Shown here: positions 56,698 to 64,000 of the stretch, piece after piece
Layout: each line of letters begins with the position of its first letter
Position numbering within the stretch: the stretch's first letter is position 1
Source of the DNA: Lota lota
Lineage: Eukaryota; Chordata; Actinopteri; Gadiformes; Lotidae
Assembly: GCA_026745465.1 (NCBI GenBank)
Contig: JACYXH010000090.1
Coordinates: forward strand, 82,001-146,000
DNA length: 64,000 bases
Direction: 5' to 3'
Notes under the pieces: generated by a model
The model's input: the letters and a program-made list of their open reading frames with translations, nothing else
What the model was told of the DNA's origin: nothing
Database searches by the model: none
Made by a program: the position numbers and the translations under genes

Positions 56698-58255
56698 GTA
56701 TGGGACATTCTTATATTGTGTGCGTTCATGATATAGACCTAAGTAATCCACCACTGGTTTGCTTAAATATTGCTAATGATTCAACGGCTGGTTCTGTCGT
56801 TTCAGCCTTGTTTGTTTATCCATGGGCTATTGGAATGTTAAACTGCCGTTGGACAATTGTGGCTTTAAGTAAATAACTGCTAAATAGCTAAATAGTAATA
56901 GCTGTTTGCACCACGGCTAGTTCCAGTTGGGGACAGCTGTGCTGCACATTTTTTTGAGCGCATGTTAAAAATGCATCAACCTGCTCAGAAGCGTAGGTAT
57001 TCTCCTATTTTAATTAATGACATGACTTTACATAGTAACCCGTTTCTAAATCATCCTGCTTGTGTTTGATATGACAAGCTGGGCTATAAAATGACTAGTG
57101 GACAATGAGTAGACCTACGTTAGTTATAGGCTACTTTGGTTATGGAAGGCTACACCAAGGTTGTAGAAAGCAATCTATTTGTTCGTTTTAATTTGCACAC
57201 AATAGGCATTGTTATGACAGGTCCGAGGTTACGACAGAAGAAAAAAATATTCATCCAGCATGAAATCTTTGATCATTATGGCAGCAGGTTAATACAGTAT
57301 GTTTGTTTTCTCTTTTTCTTTCAATGGTTTGGATTGAAAAATTATCAACCTGACAAACTCATGAAAACTCCAGTTGAATGAACTGTCCTTGTATGAAAAG
57401 CGAACTTGTGAACTTGGAAAAATTATAGAAAGTACAAAGAAAGAAGATTTGTCAAAAAAGAGATGAGTTTTGAAATGCGTTCTGTTTTTCTCTAAGCCAT
57501 TCTCGAGTTGAGGCAGAAAAGCCCTGAGAACTCGACAGGCATAAGGCATAATTACTCACTTGTATGAAAAAGCATTTTCTCGCAGTGTGCAAATTAAGAA
57601 GTCCCAGCACAAATAAAAGTGTGTAACGTCTAATGCTACCACTGGGTTCGCGAAGATTTAATGAAGTTTAACGTCTTGTATTTTCCTTTCCATGATGAAA
57701 GGCTCGCAAGGGCCTGATGTAAATTAATTATTATTCTACCTCATTAGACCACACAATATTAAAGCTAACATTATCTCCTCATTGGACCACACATTCCTAG
57801 TGCCAACAACAGTTCTGACTAGTTTCTCACCATGGGCCCAATCATTAAGCAGCTTGGGACTGTATCGAATGAAAAAAAAAGTTAATTAATATACCTTTCA
57901 ATACAGACATAATACAGTAGAAGTTGCCACTTACCTCAAAAGATAACAAATCAAATCTTGTAGTTCTGCTTTCAAAATATAATTTCCAAATAGTAATTAT
58001 TCTGTTGTTCCACAAGGTATAGCCATGAGGTATGAAGGTGCGAGCACGATACTCAATTAAGATTTCATAATTGGCCATCAAATTTACACTGTAACAAAAG
58101 GGAGCAACTTGTTATTTGCTGACACGCCTCCAGATTTAGCCAGAAAAGTAGAAAGACGGTCAACATTTTCAACAACTTGGTTGCTTTCTTCTGGCTCCTC
58201 CCAATTTTCACCCAATCTAGTTGTTTAGAACCCTCCTCCTCCTTTTCATTTTTAT

Positions 58256-58265
58256 TATATATAAA
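58256..58265 (+). promoter_or_regulatory. TATA box candidate, ugt copy C
   Basis: TATATATAAA, 68 bp before the start codon, same layout as copy B. Confidence 0.5.
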
Positions 58266-58323
58266 CAACACCCACCAGCATATGTTGGGAAAGCAGTGGA
58301 GTGTCGCCTTGCAGAGAGAAGGC

Positions 58324-61300
58324 ATGACCGGGGGGGTACGGAGTGCTATGCTTGGGTTTCTATTATGGCTGTGTTTCTCCACGCTGGAAGTAACTCTGGG
58401 GGGGAAAGTACTGGTGGTGCCCGTGGCTGGGAGCCACTGGATCGGCATGAAACTCCTGGTGCAGGAGCTTGTCGTCCGGGGCCACGAAGTGGTTCTCCTG
58501 GTGCCCGAGATCAGCCTGTTGGGGCAGGGATTGGCCGGCTGCAGGACTGAGCGCTACCCGGTTTCCTACGCGAAGGAGGAATTGGACAATATATCGAAAC
58601 AACTCAAAGATAACCTCTTCCTCAAGCTGCACAAGATCATCAAAACGTGGTTCAATGTGCAGATAATGATTGACCGCTCCTCCATCCACGTGAAGGGGTG
58701 CGAGAATCTGCTGTACAACCGGGAGGTGATGGGCCGTCTGCGATTGGAGGGATTCGACGTCGTGCTCACGGACCCGTTCCTGCCTTGCGGCTCTATCCTT
58801 GCCGAGACACTTGCCGTCCCAGTCGTGTATTTTCTGCGTGGACTTCCGTGTGGTTTGGACGACAGCGGCACGCAGTGTCCCTCGCCTCCTTCCTACGTCC
58901 CACACTACTCCGGCGACTCGGACATCATGACCTTTCCTCAGAGGGTTAAGAACATGGTCATGTATATGGTTGAGTCTGTGATTTGCCGCATCATGTATGC
59001 CCGCTTTGATGAGCTGGCCAGCAGGTATTTGGAAAAGGACATCAGCTATAAGGAACTTATCAGCCACGGTGCCATCTGGCTGCTCCGATATGACTTCGCT
59101 TTCCTCTTCCCAAGACCCCAGATGCCCAACATGGTTCTTATTGGAGGCATCAACTGCGTGAAGCCAGCTCCTCTGCCAGCGGTGAGTGAAATATATAAAG
59201 CAATAAATAATAATAAAAAATGTGTTTGTTTCTACTATATAATAATAAATATGTATTATTATTAAATCACCACTTAACTGAAGAATACACGGTTGCGTGT
59301 ATACATACATCTATATAGTTAGATGTATGGAAAATGCATGAGCATGCATTACAGATGAACACGTTTTAAGAACAGTGTGCACATTTTGCTCCAATTTGCT
59401 TGTGCACACACACATGTGGAAACACATTTCTACATAGGTCTACATAAATGTTATTATTGAGTTCCACTTTATGTAGCGTTATGTAATGCAGCACGTAGGC
59501 ATACTTTGCGCCATAGGTATTAACTTCCATATCAGTCGATCTCTTTGACCATTTAGGCCTTCCCTCTATTTACTCAACCGTTCGGAGGTTGAGTTAACGG
59601 AACCTAATATCCTCAACTGAAAATCCATAAAGTAGTTTAAAGTTTAACTTTGCACAACCTTTTTCTTGGAACAGGTCAAGCTGTTATGTTGTCTACTGCT
59701 ATAAATACCCTTTTTCTTTAACGAAAATAATTTGGGTTGTGTTACTAAGAAAGCCAATGGTCAGAACGAGGATGGTTTCAACAACCTACAGCACTACATT
59801 TCATCAAATGGTTAAGTATTTAGTATGGAGCAAGAAAGAAAAGGACACAACAGGACATCATAATGGTGGAACGTTCCATCGAGTGAAATCTGAGGCCAGG
59901 AAGCCCGCCCCCCTAGCTAGGGACTGTAGACATTGTTTGGATAAGCATTCTTACTGCATTGTCGGAAACAATGGCTGTAGGCTTGTTGATTGAACCTCTA
60001 CATTTTGGGTGGAATAGCTAATGTATCTTAATAGTACAATCAATGTTTACTAGTATAGCCATTGTTATTTCCATCTTTGTACTATAACTGCTTGAAGATA
60101 AGCCTTGTTGAAGGGGCAAATTTGATTAGGCTTGTGTTAACAAGGCATGAATGTCTCGTAACTAAAACTTGTACAATCCTTCAATTATTTAATAAAGTAT
60201 TAGTCTTAGATTGTGTTTGTATGTTGCAGCATATTTGCCAATCCAAAGGTAAAGGGGAACACATTTGACCACACATTTGAACACATTAAACCTATTCCTA
60301 TTCCTAATGATCGAGAACCATCGTTCCAACTGGCCAATCACGTTGTGATGTCATAGCTTTGCGACCAGGGGAAAATACCAGAAAAATACTGATACTGGTC
60401 CTGGGTCAATTATGATGTTGTAGGAACAACACCAACATGGCGATATATCGGGCGTCTAAATATATGTTTATGAATGGAGAACATGCGTGTGTACGTGTTA
60501 AAGATGACATGCTTGTCCTTCCTTAACCATATTTCTTTTCTAACAGGACTTGCAGGAGTTTGTAGATGGCTCTGGTGACGACGGCTTTGTTGTTTTCACG
60601 CTGGGCTCCATGGTGGATGAAATGCCTGCAGATCTGACTAAAGCCTTCTTGGATGCCTTCAGGAAAATTCCTCAACGGGTAAGATAAGGAGCTGAGAACC
60701 TGCTGTGCTTTGAACTCCCTCACTCACCCCTTGTTTTCTGTGTTAGTGAATGCCCACAGATTACCTCAGAGTTCCTTCGTCCTAAAAAACAAACCATGAC
60801 ACTAGAATGTACTCTCCCTAATCAAAGCACTTTGTTCCTATAAGCACCTATGTTTTCCTTTTTGTTTTTGTAAGTTTGTTAGTGTAACCGATCTGTAGAT
60901 TGTTTATAGCCTCTACATCATTAAAGTGACAATGTGTTTTTCTTATTTGTATTGCCTCAGAAGTTAAATCAGATTTCTGCTGTCCATCGCTTTCAATAAC
61001 AAGGCCCTGCATGGGACCAATTGCTAATACACATCCTAAACATAAGTCATGGATGTTGACAATTACATAGTAGAGGTTTAGGCAGATGGGGTAATGGGTC
61101 ATCAAATCAATCTTTGTTTTCTCCCAACATGTGTTGTATCTGAGAATCCCTTTACATCTATGTTGCAGAGTGATTGGCAGGTTTAATGGTGAACTGGTGT
61201 TGCTTTTATGTTTTAGGTGGTGTGGAGGTATACTGGTATTTTACCAGAAGACGTGCCAGAGAAAGTAAAAACAATGAAGTGGCTACCTCAAAATGATCTC

Positions 61301-62893
61301 CTAGGTACGTACATATTTCATTTGAATATTTACAACACTTACTGACATGGGTGCATATATTTGCTTTAAAGTGGAGAAGAAAAGTAGGCGAAATGGACCT
61401 AAGTCAGAGCTGTTATAAATGTTGACATGAGCAATAAGTAAAAATACACAAAACATGTCCTTAATCACAATAGCCCGGGCTCTTTTCAGTGGAAATGTCA
61501 CATTTGTAAAAACAGGTGTTTTATAATCTTCTTGCAAATACTGTTGTGTGAATAAACCAATGGAAACTGCCCCCCTTTGGTCCTTGAAGTGGGCTTCATA
61601 ACATTGTTATCTGCATGCCCCCTTCCCCCCTCTCCTCTCCTGTTTTATTCCACACAGCTCATCCCAAGGCTAAACTCTTCCTCACTCATGGAGGCGCCAA
61701 TGGCATCTATGAGGGCATCTGCCACGGTATTCCCATGGTGATGATGCCACTGTTTGGGGACCAGCCGGACAACGCTAAATACATGGTGGCTCGGGGAGTG
61801 GCAGTCGTGGTCGAAACGTTTGACGTTACAACGGAAAAACTGCTGGAGACCTTTAACAAAGTCCTCAATGACACAAGGTACGGGACACTTATGAAGTGCA
61901 TAGAAGGGATGGAGTCTGTGCACTTGTGGAGTTCTTCAGAAATTACAATAGGCAGTTTGTTCAAATAGATCGAAAAGGCGTCCTTTTCAAGCCTTGCAAA
62001 ACATATTTTTTGTTGTCAACATTACTATCGTGTGGCTTCCTGTGCTTCCATCGGACATGCACGGTAGGGCGAAGCCTGCGACCTCCGCAGGACTTAATAA
62101 ACATTGGGATTGCAATTGGAAGATTGAATAATGACAAGCAAAACATGACACATTCAATGTTTAAAAAGGTGATATGGTGACAACCTTACCCTACACTCTG
62201 TTCCAGCAGACGCAGAATAAAAAAATACGTACAATTTATACAAGTATTTAGTCTCATCTCTCATCAAGGAGAGGAGAAAAAATATATGATGATATATGAT
62301 GATGATGCGTGACAGAGATTCCTATATAGGAAAGTGTATCTTTAACAAGTTTAATTTTACATAATTTACATAAAACATTCTGTACAGACACAGACACACA
62401 AAAGTGTCGGTAAAACCCACTGTAGAAATACCCATCTGAAAACGTCATCCACTCTAGAATATCTCCGTAACCAAACAAGAACAAGGCTTGACTCCCCCCC
62501 TTTTAGTTTTGGAACTATTTCCCTTTTAGCGATTGTTTTTCTTTTTTTCACCATTTGAAGGATTCAACTGCATTTCAACCGCCCCTTCTCCCCCAACCCC
62601 TGTCCTCTAGTTACAAAGAGAAGATGGTGACGCTCTCGACAGTGCAACAGGACTATGCCATCAAGCCCCTGGACCTGGCCGTGTTCTGGACCGAGTTCGT
62701 CATGAGACACAAGGGGGCCGATCACCTTCGGCCCGCGGCCAACAACCTCAACTGGATTCAGTATCATAGCCTGGACACTGTCTGCTTCCTGGCTGCGATA
62801 GTCATGACTATCGCCTTCCTGGTGCTCAAATGTAGCTTGTTCTGCGCCCGCAAGTATGGCGTGCGAGTGGCGAAGAAGAAGAAGGTGTTGTAG
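58324..62893 (+). CDS. ugt1: UDP-glucuronosyltransferase, UGT1 family, copy C (five exons)
   Basis: Exons 58,324-59,181, 60,547-60,678, 61,217-61,304, 61,658-61,877 and 62,611-62,893 give 526 aa, fully open with GT-AG introns. It is nearly identical to copy B. Differences I can see include the start region ([10 protein letters not shown] for [10 protein letters not shown]) and the residue three after the catalytic His-Trp (GSHWIGM for GSHWISM). Further changes are Phe to Leu (DNLFLK), Leu to Met (VQIMID), Gln to Arg (LLRYD), CGLDD for CGLED, Gln to Lys in exon 5 (YAIKPLD), Gly to Val (DTVCFL) and Cys to Tyr (ARKYG). UDP-sugar motif, membrane helix and KKVL tail are kept. The Ser to Gly beside the catalytic His is the change most likely to alter activity. 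Confidence 0.93.
60314..60392 (+). repeat. Single arm of the intron 1 inverted-repeat element, unit C
   Basis: Same solo arm as in unit B with minor changes (GGGGAAAATACCAG). Confidence 0.7.
61878..61968 (+). other. Open read-through of UGT exon 4, copy C
   Basis: Same 30-codon extension as in A and B, TAG at 61,966-61,968, AATAAA at 62,096-62,101. A 4-bp insertion and a 20-odd-bp deletion just after the stop do not touch the open part. Confidence 0.35.
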
Positions 62894-63570
62894 TTCTCTG
62901 GAGTTGTAGTTCTACTGTCTTCTTTGAAAGAGACAGTATGAGATAAACGAGATATACTGTTAAATGACAATACGGGTCTGGGTGATCTCCCTGACTTTAC
63001 TTAAACATCCTGTAATGGAAAACCTTTCTCCTCATTTTAATATTTGCTTTCTCATGTTGTGTTCTCTAGCCCCACTGTATGTTTTCCCATATGGCCTGGA
63101 GTGAACTGAATGAAGGGGGGTAGACTCAGTAACTGCTGGTCACAACAGCCAATCAAACTATATTGTAATGTTATATTTAGTCATTAATTACATTAGTTAA
63201 TGCAGTTATAAGCATTGACAAACAATTAACTGAGTTAATTTACAGTTAACTAATCATTTACTAAGGTATTCATTTACACATTTAATAGGGTTAGGGTTAA
63301 CCCCCTAATAGGTTAACGAATGTTAAATTATTATACCCTTATTGTAAATGACTTGTGTATTGATTCTGCTGACGTGCATTTCGTGGGAACGCGCCTGCTA
63401 CAAATGCAAACAAGGACAATATAGCCCTTTCTTGTTTTGGAATCAAGCTGGCCAGTATGGAGTTTGTTGACAACATAACAGGGATTCGCCATACAAGGAC
63501 TTTACAAAAGGTATTATACCAAAGACCAACATGCTACATTGCTATTGCCCATTTCCGGCGAATTAGGCAG

Positions 63571-63576
63571 AATAAA
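63571..63576 (+). terminator. Candidate polyadenylation signal AATAAA, ugt copy C
   Basis: Third copy of the GGCAGAATAAAGTG site, about 680 nt past the stop codon. Confidence 0.45.
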
Positions 63577-64000
63577 GTGATTTAGAGAAATTATATTGGT
63601 AACGGATGTAAGCTTTATACTCAAGGATGTAATATAATAACCTTTTATAAAGTTGAATTTCAAAATGTTAGTGCCTAAAATAATTCAATTATCAGAGGAC
63701 ACATGCTTTGCACATATGTGTTATTTGCGCTTTTGGAAACAAGAAATTGTTCACCTGTGTACACAAAGCATTCATTGTACCAAAATACCTCAACCGAGTC
63801 ATATGGCTATGGTATATTAAGATTACTCAATAACAAATCGTTTTTGATATGGAAATGGCAGGGAGGTGAATAGAAAAGTCTACAAATCGCTGTATTTTTT
63901 GTTGTTGTGTAAAATAAACAACTAGTTCGCTGGTATCCATTGCTAGTCCCAATTGTATTCCTTCTGTGGGATTGGTGGACACGCCTTTCACTCAAACACA

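Larger units (their letters stand above)
56197..64000 (+). repeat. UGT tandem unit C (cut by the window edge)
   Basis: Third unit. It ends inside the spacer just before the place where the degenerate UGT exon 1 would begin, so the array may continue beyond the window. Confidence 0.92.

Overview
The window is vertebrate genomic DNA, almost certainly from a teleost fish. Genes are split by GT-AG introns (and two GC-AG introns), intergenic DNA is rich in long CA/GT, TA, CT and poly-G/C tracts, a fish-type V-SINE is present, and every recognisable protein is a vertebrate one. The very high density of long dinucleotide tracts resembles what is reported for gadiform fishes, but that is only a hint; the sequence does not fix the species.

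Layout. (1) 1-14,182: the complete coding part of spopl on the + strand (10 coding exons, 392 aa), a CUL3 ubiquitin-ligase substrate adaptor, preceded by a promoter-like region dense in GCTAGC palindromes and a probable non-coding 5' exon. Two of its nine introns use GC donors, one directly before the small exon that separates SPOPL from SPOP. (2) 14,183-31,680: spopl 3' flank, then nxph2 (neurexophilin 2) on the - strand. Its large exon is at 19,359-20,105, and a 45-bp first exon carrying the signal peptide lies 11.5 kb away at 31,636-31,680. The intron is full of microsatellites and holds one V-SINE. spopl next to nxph2 matches the human 2q22 order. (3) 33,110-64,000 (window edge): a tandem array of a roughly 10-13 kb unit. 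Each unit holds a complete five-exon UDP-glucuronosyltransferase of the UGT1 family (527, 526 and 526 aa; all three open). Each of the two complete spacers also holds a degenerate UGT first-exon remnant and the first two exons of a granzyme-like serine protease.

How it fits together. spopl and nxph2 are single-copy conserved neighbours with unrelated jobs (protein turnover; secreted neurexin ligand). The UGT array is the lineage-specific part. Mammalian UGT1 has many first exons sharing one set of exons 2-5, but here each copy has its own exons 2-5. Copies B and C are nearly identical, while copy A differs from B by about 20 amino-acid-changing codons against about 3 silent ones, all within the first ~125 residues (the acceptor-binding side). 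All three also keep an open read-through of exon 4 with a downstream AATAAA that could give a soluble, anchor-less protein. I found no sign of a wholly new kind of system. The points most worth a second look are the UGT divergence pattern, the possible truncated UGT isoforms, and the GC-donor/cassette-exon arrangement in spopl.
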